The notes under the pieces: model-generated
The model's input: only the letters and a program-made list of their open reading frames with translations
Databases searched by the model: none
Told to the model about the DNA's origin: nothing
Part shown: positions 1 to 9,760 of the stretch, in pieces
Layout: each line of letters opens with the position of its first letter
How positions within the stretch are numbered: position 1 is the first letter of the stretch
NCBI GenBank assembly: GCA_004352715.1
Contig: SCFE01000098.1
Coordinates: forward strand, 372,165-436,164
Direction: 5' to 3'
Length of the DNA stretch: 64,000 bases
Source of the DNA: Hofstenia miamia
Taxonomy: Eukaryota; Xenacoelomorpha; Acoela
Position numbers and translations under genes: made by a program

Positions 1-818
1 CTTTTATTGTTGTCACTATTTTTTAGTAGTATCTGTGCTACAACCAATTTATACTATTAAAAATGAAAAGCTGTGGAATTCAATTCTACAGAGAAGCAAA
101 TTTTCTTGTTTCTTTCCCATCGTTAAAATTGTACGAAGTAATTTTCTATTTAACAAGCATAGGCTCATAGTATTAATCAAAATTTGCTGGCCTTTGCTAT
201 TTTCGAATTAATCAAAACAAGGAAAGATAGAGCTAATTCATTGCACCATATTATCTAAAAAAACCCATCCATCCGAAATTTGCTAAAAATTTATACTCAA
301 AAGTTTAACATAGTTAATTGACTATCTTTACAAAAAAAAAGGCATAACTATACATAGATGACATAATTTGTACACATTTATTAACAAGAAAGAGCATATT
401 GTTTAGTGTTCTGTTCCCTAAAAATATTCATTTTATGACTAAAATAACAAACTCTTAGTTACGAACTAAACACATATGTTGATGGCTTTACCAAAACACA
501 ATATGCATAAATATATTTAGGTTACACGGATTAAGGCATGTATCTGGATGGTAAGCATGACACTCTATTGCTAGAAGCAAGCAGTAGTATAATTGACAAA
601 ACTAATTCAATATATATAGAACTTGACATTTCGAGTACACCAAAACCAACTCGATTATAACCTTGAATTGAATATATTTTTTCATCAATTTTTGCCCATA
701 ATGTCGAGGATTACATTGACCTTTCACTTTTATTCTTAAATTGCGTGCCATCAGGTTTTTTCTTTCACTTAGTTTAACATTTCGTATTTCTTTTGTACAT
801 TTATATCGGATGGCAAAG

Positions 819-852
<34 letters not shown>

Positions 853-1055
853 CTTTGTTTTCCACAAAAATGTCAACTCGCAGTGTCTTAATATTTTTTA
901 GACTATATAAATGATTCCAAATCTCAGCAAGCTATCTGAAAATTTCCTAAATCTATTAATTGCATTTATCTGAAACCTACCCTTGTTTTGTACTGATCTT
1001 GCTATATTGTATCTCAAGAAGCCTGAAATCATATATTAATTTTAACATAATTTAG
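1..1055. other. No exon recognised; (AT)n at about 824-850
   Basis: AT-rich sequence that is probably intron upstream of the sterol-reductase-like exon at 1056, since that exon opens with a phase-1 splice acceptor and must have a predecessor. I searched for upstream exons ending in phase 1 and found none. An (AT)n microsatellite lies at about 824-850. Confidence 0.5.
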
Positions 1056-1181
1056 ATCTTCAATGCATCGGAGAAAAGAAAAATTACGCCACACTTTTAG
1101 TTGGAGGTCTTTGGTCTCAAGTTAGACACCCAAACTATGCAGCGGATCTCTTAATGGCGCTATCTTGGTCCATTGTTTGTG
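1056..1181 (+). CDS. Lamin-B-receptor / delta14-sterol-reductase-like protein, penultimate exon
   Basis: This exon belongs to the ERG4/ERG24 sterol reductase family (LBR, TM7SF2), multi-pass proteins of the ER and inner nuclear membrane that reduce the C14 double bond of sterols or, in LBR, also tether chromatin. The frame reads [15 protein letters not shown] and then [12 protein letters not shown], matching the family signature (GWWG.VRHPNYLGDLLMALAW in known members). The acceptor is TAATTTAG before 1056 and the donor is G|GTAAGG at 1181/1182. The exon is 126 bp, phase 1 at both ends, and splices in frame to 4142, where the split codon gives Gly. Oddities: the usual GWWG is GGLW, and the NYLGD motif reads NYAAD. 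DHCR7 is a less likely family because it has RHFNY here. Earlier exons are outside the window or were not recognised. Confidence 0.85.
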
Positions 1182-2602
1182 GTAAGGTTTAGAAATAATT
1201 GTACTAAGCATATTATTATAATTTTTTACATAGCGCTTCACACAACCTACATCAGTGGATAACATAGATGCCAATATATTTTAGTAAAATGCATTAAACT
1301 GTTCTTTACTTAGATTGTGGTGATTCTTTGCATATGTGAATCTTGTATGCGTGACACTTAGCAGTAAATCAAAAACTGACATCCTTATATTTCATATCCT
1401 GTCCAAAGCTTTCTTTTCACAATGCTAATGCATTTACCCAAAGAAGCATTTTCCCAATTTTCCTTGCGGATTTTAGAATTTTTCGATGGTATATTCATTT
1501 TTATGTCTAAAAAATAATTGCACTATATTTTTTTCAAAATGAAGCACACAGTGCATTATTAAAATGAGAATATTTCCTTCTCAGAGTATAAATAGCAGTA
1601 ATGAAAGCAAGATAAGCTCAGCATAAAATATAATATTCAATTCCATCAGATAAATTGAATTTGGTATTTGCGTTTGTTTAAATACAATTGACTCGTGTCA
1701 TTTTTCATTGTGTGAGGATAGTTGATTAATTTATTAAAGTGATTCTCTTAAAGGCTGTTATTTCAGCTGCTTCTTTTCATTTTCTGCTAAATCACATTAT
1801 ATTATTACTCGAAGTACCATCGCTTATGTATGTCCACACATGAAAAATGAATATTTGGCAAAAAAAGCCTCTACATTTCGTTTTCAATAGTCTTGTATAA
1901 AAAACTAAAAACTTGGTCAATCATAACTTTTTTCAGTGAAGTCTACTTTTTATGTATTAATATTCGATGCAATATCATTTACATATACACCCATACTGAC
2001 TTGCGTCAAACTGTCATTTTCTTCTGTAGACATGTCACATGTGCGCTGAATTATTGAAATCGTTACTGCCAAAGTATTGAAACTTTTGGTTATCTAAATG
2101 CTCACTCTTCATCAAAGTTATATGTTGAACGGAAGTATATTCCTAGTGATATGATTTTTAGAAGAAATATATATTATTTTATAATTGTAGTGTTGACACG
2201 TTGCAGATTATAGCATATCTGTGAGTGCTAAATTATTTATTAGCTTCCAAATATATAATTTTGGACAATAGGGTAAAGACACATTCTTTATAATGCACTT
2301 TTTAAATAGTAGAAAGTAAGCAAGTGAACAGGAAAAGTTAATTTATAAAACGGAAATTATGCACTAGTGTTTCGGAAAAGTCGCATTACATAAAATTGCT
2401 TTAAATTTTAACACGCTATTATTACACAGTTTTGACGTATTTTCAGTTAGAATAGAATTTCCATCCCTGTGTAATGGGGATAAATGTTGCTGTATATCTA
2501 ACAAAATTACATTCATGATTAATCATCACCAAAATTTTACAGCTGAACAGCACGTTCAACTATTGAAAAGAAATATTCAGACTTTTCCAGTGGGGTAGGG
2601 TG

Positions 2603-2828
2603 CAGTGGCGTACCCAGGGGGTGAATGGTGGAATGTCCCCCCCGTCAGGTTTCCAAATTTAATTTTGACTGGATAAATCAAAAAATTTTTCTTAAGAAAT
2701 TGAAAAATTTAAAATCTAGGATCGTGAAATGCATTTTTTAGGGACGATTTTTTCAATATTTTTAAAATTTTTCGCATTAGGGAATAACAATGATGTTCTC
2801 CCGTCAGAAAATCCTGGGTACGCCCCTG
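2603..2828. mobile_element. hAT-type MITE (226 bp) in the intron
   Basis: The left terminus CAGTGGCGTACCCAGG mirrors the right terminus CCTGGGTACGCCCCTG (14 of 16 positions). It is bracketed by a perfect 8-bp target-site duplication, GTAGGGTG, at 2595-2602 and 2829-2836. CAG-type termini with 8-bp duplications are diagnostic of the hAT superfamily. The interior is AT-rich with no ORF, so the element depended on a transposase made elsewhere. Confidence 0.92.
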
Positions 2829-2867
2829 GTAGGGTGGAGAAGAGATTAAGTCTAACCCCCCCCCCCC

Positions 2868-3023
2868 NNNNNNNNNNNNNNNNNNNNNNNNNNNNNNNNN
2901 NNNNNNNNNNNNNNNNNNNNNNNNNNNNNNNNNNNNNNNNNNNNNNNNNNNNNNNNNNNNNNNNNNNNNNNNNNNNNNNNNNNNNNNNNNNNNNNNNNNN
3001 NNNNNNNNNNNNNNNNNNNNNNN
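2868..3023. other. Assembly gap flanked by poly-C
   Basis: 156 Ns with a run of about 12 C before and after it. The homopolymer is the likely reason that assembly failed here. Confidence 0.95.
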
Positions 3024-4141
3024 AACCCCCCCCCCCCAATTTCATGGTAGAGATTGACGGTATTTGAAATTAGAGTCCTGTACATGTACAGTACGGTAAG
3101 ATACGCTTTTTGAAAAAATAATTCGGTTTCGGTTAGGTATCCAAAATGAAGTCTTTGCTATCAATGTTTACTAAAAATCGGTTTATATTGACGACTTCAC
3201 CTTAAGCCATTTTGTGTCCATTTATATGAATAAATGTTTTCCAATATTTTTAAACAATTATTTCGAAACGTATTATAATATTTGAAATTGTGAGATATAC
3301 AACGCCTATTCATAAAGGTTATCGAATGCACTAAATGCAATTTTCATGAACTATTTGGAAAGATTAGCTATATTTCTTTGAAAATTCCGATTTTTTAAAG
3401 AAAGTTTAAATTCTTTTCTTCAAGCAAGAATCCTGTTTGGTTTAACCGAAACGGAAATAAGAGGCATTTATCTATCCCGTAGTACTTTCAAATTTTGGGT
3501 AGCTTTATTATTTCTTGAAAATACCATAGAAAATTTAAAATGTTAAAAAGTTTCTGTGCCCTTTAAGCTTAAGTACAAGCAAAAAAAGTATTTCTCCAAA
3601 TCTTTTTGACACATAGAAAATATAAAATTCAAATATGGACGAAAAATCTATTTATCACCATACATTAAAAGTATTTATTGAGATATTGTAGTAATTGGGT
3701 TCGCGCAACTTCTCTATTTGTTTACTCAGCCTTGTGTCAGATTATAATTATTGTTTACTCATCTACAGGTCAGGTTGGGTTAACAAAAAATTCTGATTTC
3801 TTAAATAAAGAATCCGACTGGTTTTTCAACAGAATAAAATAAGGTGTTTTTGACAGAGATGTTGAAAGTTAATATTCTATCGATCTCTCTCATTTGCCGA
3901 AAGCTAGCAATAATAATAACCTTTTTTGCAATTGTTTTATATATATTAGAAATATGCTATTGTTCTTCATTACTTACACTACCTTAATATTAACGTTAGA
4001 AACATAGTTTCTCTTAAAATACTTTGTAATTTTTGAAAATAGTTTAATTTCGATTTGACCCCATTGAACCAGTTATTTTCATGCTCTAAGATTAAAAATT
4101 CATATTAATAGATTGCTAAACATTTATCTTCGAAAATTTAG

Positions 4142-4302
4142 GACAAGAGTTTCTGATTCCATACGTTTATTTTGGATATTTGTTTACAATGCATTTGTTA
4201 CGAATATATTTTATCGAGAAAAGTATGTCCGTGAAATATGGTGCCAAGTGGACTGGATATTGCGAAAAAGTACCATATCGTCTGATTCCTGGATTTTATT
4301 GA
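4142..4302 (+). CDS. Lamin-B-receptor / delta14-sterol-reductase-like protein, last exon
   Basis: Splicing 1181 to 4142 completes a Gly codon and continues as QEFLIPYVYFGYLFTMHLL, then KYGAKWTGYCEKVPYRLIPG and a final FY before TGA at 4300-4302. The carboxyl end of known LBR/TM7SF2 proteins is KYG..W..YC..VPYR..P..Y, so this is the true C-terminus. The spacing from RHPNY to the stop is also typical. The conserved Arg-Asp-Glu stretch after the last membrane helix is not kept (the sequence here is YFIEKSMSV), so reductase activity cannot be assumed. An AATAAA lies 76 bp downstream, which supports the gene end. Confidence 0.85.
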
Positions 4303-4377
4303 AATTCAGTGTTAATGAAACTGTTTGCAACTAAGAATGTCTTGTGTTATTTCTTTATAAACTAAATTTATAAATGG

Positions 4378-4383
4378 AATAAA
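4378..4383 (+). terminator. Poly(A) signal of the sterol-reductase-like gene
   Basis: AATAAA starting 76 bp after the TGA stop, on the gene's strand and 133 bp before the next ORF's ATG. Confidence 0.6.
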
Positions 4384-4515
4384 ATTTAAAATGCGCTTGT
4401 TTTTTATTGGCTGTTATTCGAGTAGCACATATCGCCTTAGTGTTCAGTTAGAATTCAGACAGTCGAATTGTTTTAACTATATATTGTTCTTTCATTATGA
4501 AAAATACACTGTTCA

Positions 4516-4860
4516 ATGACGGAGAGTACATTGAATGAAAAATTGATCACGGATCTAACCAATATTACAACCAAAGATGCAATGATGGGATCGTTAATCG
4601 GCAGTGGTGCTTTTTTCATTGGAATGACTCTCTCCGTAATATTTTTGGTGTTTGCTAAATCTTTAGACGATCTGTTATTTGGTAGTCAAGGTGCCATTGC
4701 TAAAATCTTTGGTCGAGCGGATTATTTTGTATCAGAAAATAGGTATACTCCAACAGAAACTTTAGCACCACAGGGTCGCAGATTAGCTCAAGCCACTGGC
4801 TCTGCTCATAAAAGACAGGTGTTTATTGGACCATTACGTATAAGCCAACCTGGTCAATAG
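4516..4860 (+). CDS. Small single-pass membrane protein, unrecognised
   Basis: An intronless ORF of 114 residues starting at ATG 4516. I do not recognise the family. Residues 25-47 form one hydrophobic segment (GSLIGSGAFFIGMTLSVIFL is its core), followed by an acidic and then basic tail ending in FIGPLRISQPGQ. There is no signal peptide in front of the segment, so a type II or type III single-pass protein is likely. Codon use and the balanced amino-acid mix look like real coding sequence, unlike the Ile/Tyr-repeat ORFs made by (AT)n elsewhere here. It lies 213 bp after the stop of the sterol-reductase-like gene on the same strand, so it could be the downstream gene of an operon-like pair or an independent short gene. 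No canonical AATAAA follows closely. Confidence 0.5.
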   Translation: MTESTLNEKLITDLTNITTKDAMMGSLIGSGAFFIGMTLSVIFLVFAKSLDDLLFGSQGAIAKIFGRADYFVSENRYTPTETLAPQGRRLAQATGSAHKRQVFIGPLRISQPGQ

Positions 4861-6858
4861 CTGTCAAAATATCTTAAGTAATTCCAATTTATGTATTTAA
4901 AATATATTTTTGTATATATTTCACATTAACGAGATATTTTTAATACACAAATGCGACATTTTTCATTAATAAGTGTATACATACATTTGCCCCAAGGAAT
5001 TCACCTGCACAGAAAATTATTTTTAGTAAATGTCAAAAAAGAAAGAAAAATATAGGCATATTATGATTTTTTTAAATAACCAACGTAAAGCTTCTTTTTA
5101 TACAAAAATGAACTTTCCCTTACTGTTTTTACAGTCAATTTCCCATTTTATATATATATATATATATATATATCCTAAAATGAGATTTATGTATCGTCTT
5201 GTTAACTATGTTATTACATCACGCAAAAAAGAATAATTATTTGCCACTTTATTCAGGTTATCAATTGTCAAATCCAATTTCTGTCAGTTTATGCTTCTCC
5301 AAGATAGATATGAAGTGGATGGCTGAAATTTTAATGTAAATTAAAAATTCAATTACAAATTAGAAGGTTTGTACACAGTTTTCACATTCAATACTATGGA
5401 AAAGTTTGAATTATTCAATTCCAATCTCGACATGAAAATGAGAAATGTATGCTTCTTTTTGACTATCGAATCAAATGTATATATTTCATGCAATCTATTT
5501 TTTTAACTTTTGCTACCATGAAATATCAGAATTTTAAAAGGCTTTGAAGCAGCTCTGTTCATCAAGTTATCATAATTTAAAACTGAAATGATACAGACAG
5601 AATGCATTCCTTAAACATGCATTTTTTAATGATCATCTTTATCTTTACATGTTTTTTTCCAAATAATTCATGCCATCATTTCAGTATTCGTAAGATGTTG
5701 GAAAACTCTGGTCTAAATCACTGAGCAATGGCTCTCACTAGTAATTGCAAACTAGGATGTCTTGCAAAATACTGATTTTTTTATATTTGCTGATTTTCAT
5801 TCATAAATAATAAAGATTCTCAGCATTTCTTAGAATTTTGAAAGCACTACAAAATTTTCTAATTTTTCCTGTTACAAAATTTTAATGAATTGAAATATGT
5901 AATCACTACTAAAAAATCTTATATTACTACATTAAATATGTTTGTTTATTATTATGTACATGTATATTATTGCAATACGATATCAATTTACACATTTCAA
6001 ATAATGTTAGAAATAAATAGCATATATCTATGGTCTCTCTACACGTTCCATTTTTTTCATATTCTTTACTTAGTTCTACATCTATAGCTGTTTCATCTTT
6101 CTTCTCTTTTTCTACAACCATAATATTTGATTTTCTATTTTGTATTTTCTTTATTTTCTGGAAATGAAATTATCTAATACCTTTACTTTTCACTCTCACT
6201 ATTCTTTATTTAATATTGGTTACAAATATGTCTCCAGTCTCGAAGCAATGAGGACTACAGCATATTGCATTTTCATATCTGTAACTTTACTTCTTCTCGG
6301 TTTGCTTTTCATGCTCAGCTATTAGAACGGCGACTGCTTTAGTTATTTGCAAAATCTGTGCTAGTATCTATTTCTTTTCGTTTGGTAAGATTATTTCTGC
6401 CGGTTCTTGCATTTAATTAATAACATGGCTCTTTTTCTCTTATGATATCACTCTGTTTATTTCTGTTTCTGTCACAGCGTTCTTTGCATTAAAAGTAATC
6501 TTTATGTGCACTGTTATCTGTTTTCAATTCATCAGCCTTCAGCTGCATTCTGCGCTGGCTGTATTTCTAATATTCTTAACATTCTTGAACTTCTTGTTTG
6601 CCTCATTATATTAATCTATGTTTTGCCTTTACGCCAACTTCTACATTCCGTAGATTATCAATATTTCTCTTTTGACTGAATTCCTCTAGGCTACTACTGG
6701 CTAGCTATTCTCTCAGATTATTACAATCAAGTAATTCTATTCACGACTCATAAATACTGTAGAGTACTTGCAGTGGTATAGACCAGGGCCAGTAGTGAAA
6801 TTATTTACATCATTAAAATTCAATAAAATACAATAACAATGAGTATGATTATTATTAC

Positions 6859-6909
<51 letters not shown>

Positions 6910-7292
6910 TTATTATATGATTTCTAAGTTATATGACTTCTACAATCAAATAAAAAATCATATAAAACCCTAGTAATAAATTCACGGGCCGTATATATTT
7001 GTTGCTTAAGTAAATATTTCTTTGTACTTTAAACACATGTTTAAATATATTCTTAGTTTAATCATTCTTTGAGATTTATATTAAATTGCTTCCCTGTGCA
7101 ATATTTACACAGTTACTTGTAGTTAATGAATAAATTCTTTCTGAAGTAAAATAATTTTTAGTGAAACATTCCTGAAGAGAAAACTGCTCTATGAATCTTA
7201 GATTATTTTTTAACCTACTAGCATCATGCAATTGGGTGCATATATGCGTAGGGAATTATTTAGTCGTCTTTCAAGAAAAACCTCATTAATTA
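4861..7292. other. No gene recognised; microsatellites and a pyrimidine-rich block
   Basis: (AT)n at about 5150-5172 and (ATT)n at about 6857-6908. From about 6100 to 6780 the + strand is strongly enriched in C and T. The complementary strand of that block gives broken, Lys/Asn/Glu-rich reading frames that could be an old retroelement, but no motif is recognisable. Confidence 0.4.
6857..6908. repeat. (ATT)n microsatellite
   Basis: About 17 uninterrupted trinucleotide units, preceded by a short imperfect stretch. Confidence 0.9.
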
Positions 7293-7362
7293 TTGCGACT
7301 GTGCTTAATGTGCAATAATACTTAAGTTGGTAGCACATTTCTAAGGTCCTTTATAATGCCAT

Positions 7363-7420
<58 letters not shown>

Positions 7421-7492
7421 ATGGCATCATAAAGGATCTTAGAAATGTGTTACCAACTTAAGTAACATTGCACATCACATTAAACAACCGCA
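7293..7492. mobile_element. Fold-back (snap-back) MITE with an (AT)n loop
   Basis: Two arms of roughly 75 bp are inverted copies of each other around an (AT)n core of about 45 bp. The left arm runs from TGCAATAATACTTAAGTTGG to GCCATTTGAAT; the right arm, read backwards, gives the same with a few substitutions (TAATA/TGTTA, GTAGC/GTAAC). The similarity fades at about 7293 and 7492. No coding sequence is present. I could not identify a clear target-site duplication, so the superfamily is open. RNA across it would form a long hairpin. Confidence 0.75.
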
Positions 7493-8126
7493 TGTTTGGG
7501 TGCTAAGCAATTTAAATGTGTTTGAAAAAACCGCATTCTTTCTCATGAAATGTCAAAATGAAATTTAAAAATTGAAGTGCCCTACAAACAAACGGTATTG
7601 ACCAAGGTATCTTATATCTATTCATTTATCTTTAAATTATCTTTCAGAAAATTAGAAAAACTGTAAAGCAGTACAATGTTTACAAACACAAATTAATTCA
7701 AATGAAATTAGGCTTTGCGGTAATCATGGATCGATTAACTCAATAAATATCTCAGAAACATTGATAATGCATTCAATAATTAATGGCGCTGACTATAAAT
7801 ACGTAATAATCATCCCTATTCAAAAAATTATTAGCTTTCGGCGATAAACAATTGGATGGCCTAATTTAATCTAGGATGTGTATGGCATAATAAATTATCG
7901 TATAATGAGTGAAACAAAAGACTTATTACGAAATGCTACAGTATTCTCGAAACAAATAATAAATACTTTCTTGGAATTTCACACGTGTATATTTAGATCT
8001 CTTAAGCATCACGTTGAAATTTACTGAATTTTGAGCTTTTGATTCGTAAAAAGTAATAATATGAGTTATAAATTTCAATAATAATATCTAAAAACTGTTT
8101 TAGTATAAATAATATAATAACTCATC
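7493..8126. other. No gene recognised
   Basis: AT-rich sequence between the fold-back element and a LINE 3' end. I see no ORF, repeat or RNA gene in it. Confidence 0.4.
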
Positions 8127-8132
8127 TTGCGC

Positions 8133-8172
<40 letters not shown>

Positions 8173-8560
8173 GAGTCAAAGCAAATTTATTGAGATATGT
8201 ATGTTTACAAAAAACCTACAAACTAACAAATGACCAAAAAATAAAATATAAACAAATAATTAACTACAAATTAATATGTACAATATATAATAGTATAATC
8301 AATGTTTGTGTGAATATTTGTGTAGGTGCTCAATGTTGGATGTATTACCGTCCCCTAATGTATATTGTTTTATTAAAAGAAATTGTTTCAACTTTTTTCT
8401 AAACTTTTTATAGTTTTTTTCTATTCGAGTTTCATAATCAAAATTATTCCAGAATTTAATTGATATGTAATGAAAGCCAATAAAATTTTTATCTAAACAC
8501 AGAAATTTTTGCGATCGTTCATTTAATTTACTATAGTCATTAAGGAAAAGAGAGATGTTT
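8127..8560 (-). mobile_element. LINE 3' end with (TTA)n tail
   Basis: Read on the minus strand, about 8540-8300 translates to a LINE-like carboxyl end (FWNNFDYETRIEKNYKKF, then KKLKQFLL), resembling the W-N...F-K..L..yLL ending of CR1/L2/Rex-type ORF2 proteins. Downstream on that strand comes a poly(A)-type signal inside AATAAATTTGCTTTGACTC and then the (TTA)n tail at 8133-8171, the usual microsatellite end of such elements. The 5' part is absent. The same terminal sequence recurs at 17346. Confidence 0.6.
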
Positions 8561-8884
8561 GTAGAGATTTGAATTTAAATAAAATAGATAGCATGTGCAG
8601 ATGAATTTAGTAGAACGGAGATAATATCTTATATTTATTACGATATATTGATGCTTAGGGTGTGGTGTGTGTTTGTTGGGGATTTGTGTGTGTGTGTGTG
8701 TGTACATTATCTAGAATCATACAAAATTTTCGAAGGAGTGTAGTGTATTATTGTCATTAAATATGCATTGTCTGTGAAATAATAATAATAAGGCGCATTC
8801 TTAGTCTCCCATTTGAATGTGATGTCCTCATGCTTAGCATGCAGACGATTTATATATAAGAACAGATAGCACCATATTGGAATA

Positions 8885-9552
8885 TAACAATGATAATAAC
8901 AATAATAATAATAATAATTTCTTTTTAAACCTTTGTACAGTACAAAAAAGTATAAAAATACTTATTAAGGCTTAAAGTAAATTGTTTTTCTATAATTTCA
9001 ATTAGTTGCAAATTGATTTTAATTAGTTACAGACTTTATTCTTTGAATATCCAAATATGTTCTTTTCTTTGGTGATAATAATTTCAGGTGATAATTTGTT
9101 CCATAGATCTATACATTAATTGCTAAAACAGTTCATCATGATTCTTTTTTAAATTTAAATTTTCTATAGCACTTAGTTCTAATATGGAGTTTTAAAGAAA
9201 ATTTTTCTTTCGATTTAATTTTGAAAAATATTTGTAGTGAATTTAGTTTTTGTAGATAATCTATTGAAAAAAGATTCTAAATTCTTCCGATATTTTATAT
9301 TGCTTTTTCACATATCATAGCTAAACTTCAATTCAACATTCTTTCTAACTTATTTTTTGTTAACAGACATGATGAATATAAATACTGAGGCATAATATAT
9401 GATTTCAATATCAATATTTTCAATTTAATTGGTATAAAGCTTTGTAACTTACAGACTGCTTTGTTCTCCTGTGCCATTTTTTTCATAATTTTATTAATAT
9501 GTTCTTTAAATATTAAGTTATTATCAAAAATAATACCTAGGTATATAATAAC
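8885..9552 (-). pseudogene. LINE reverse-transcriptase C-terminal relic
   Basis: The minus strand reads KVIIYLGIIFDNNLIFKEHI and then NKIMKKMAQENKAVCKLQSF, the conserved block after the RT active site in Jockey/CR1-type LINEs (yLGi.id..l.f..HI..i..K). Stop codons appear further on. The relic ends in an (ATT)n tail at about 8888-8917, so it is a separate 3' end from the one at 8127-8560. It is 5'-truncated, as is typical of LINE insertions. Confidence 0.75.
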
Positions 9553-9760
9553 TTTAACTCGGCAGCAGAAAAGCGGTGATCTTTTAGTTTTCGGAGAAAG
9601 AATAGAATAGATAAGGCCTTTTTACATGCCTTATTGGTGTGTGAGTTAAAGCAAAAAAATGCATCCATAGTGAATCCAAGAATCTTGAGATTGATGTCAA
9701 GTGCAATCATAATTTAAGTCGATAATTTCACTGAATTTTACTTCCTTCAGAACACTTTGC
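9553..9760 (-). pseudogene. Second LINE RT fragment abutting the first
   Basis: The minus strand reads INLKILGFTMDAFFCFNSHT and then NKACKKALSILFFLRKLKDH. This is the same conserved LINE block (ilG.t.d..f.f..H....kKa...l..L), but from a different family than the adjacent fragment, which repeats the same domain. The junction near 9552 therefore joins two independent insertions. Confidence 0.65.

Larger units (their letters stand above)
1182..4141 (+). other. Intron of the sterol-reductase-like gene
   Basis: A phase-1 GT-AG intron of 2,960 bp, with donor GTAAGG and acceptor CGAAAATTTAG. It contains a 226-bp hAT element (2603-2828) and a 156-N gap with poly-C on both sides (2868-3023). The rest is AT-rich with no coding signal that I could see. 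The two exons join in frame without needing an exon in between. Confidence 0.8.

Noticed and set aside
524-553. Possible 30-bp micro-exon (TTTAG before, GTAAGC after) upstream of the sterol-reductase-like exon
   Set aside because: It ends in a phase that does not fit the phase-1 acceptor at 1056 in any open frame and matches no family segment.
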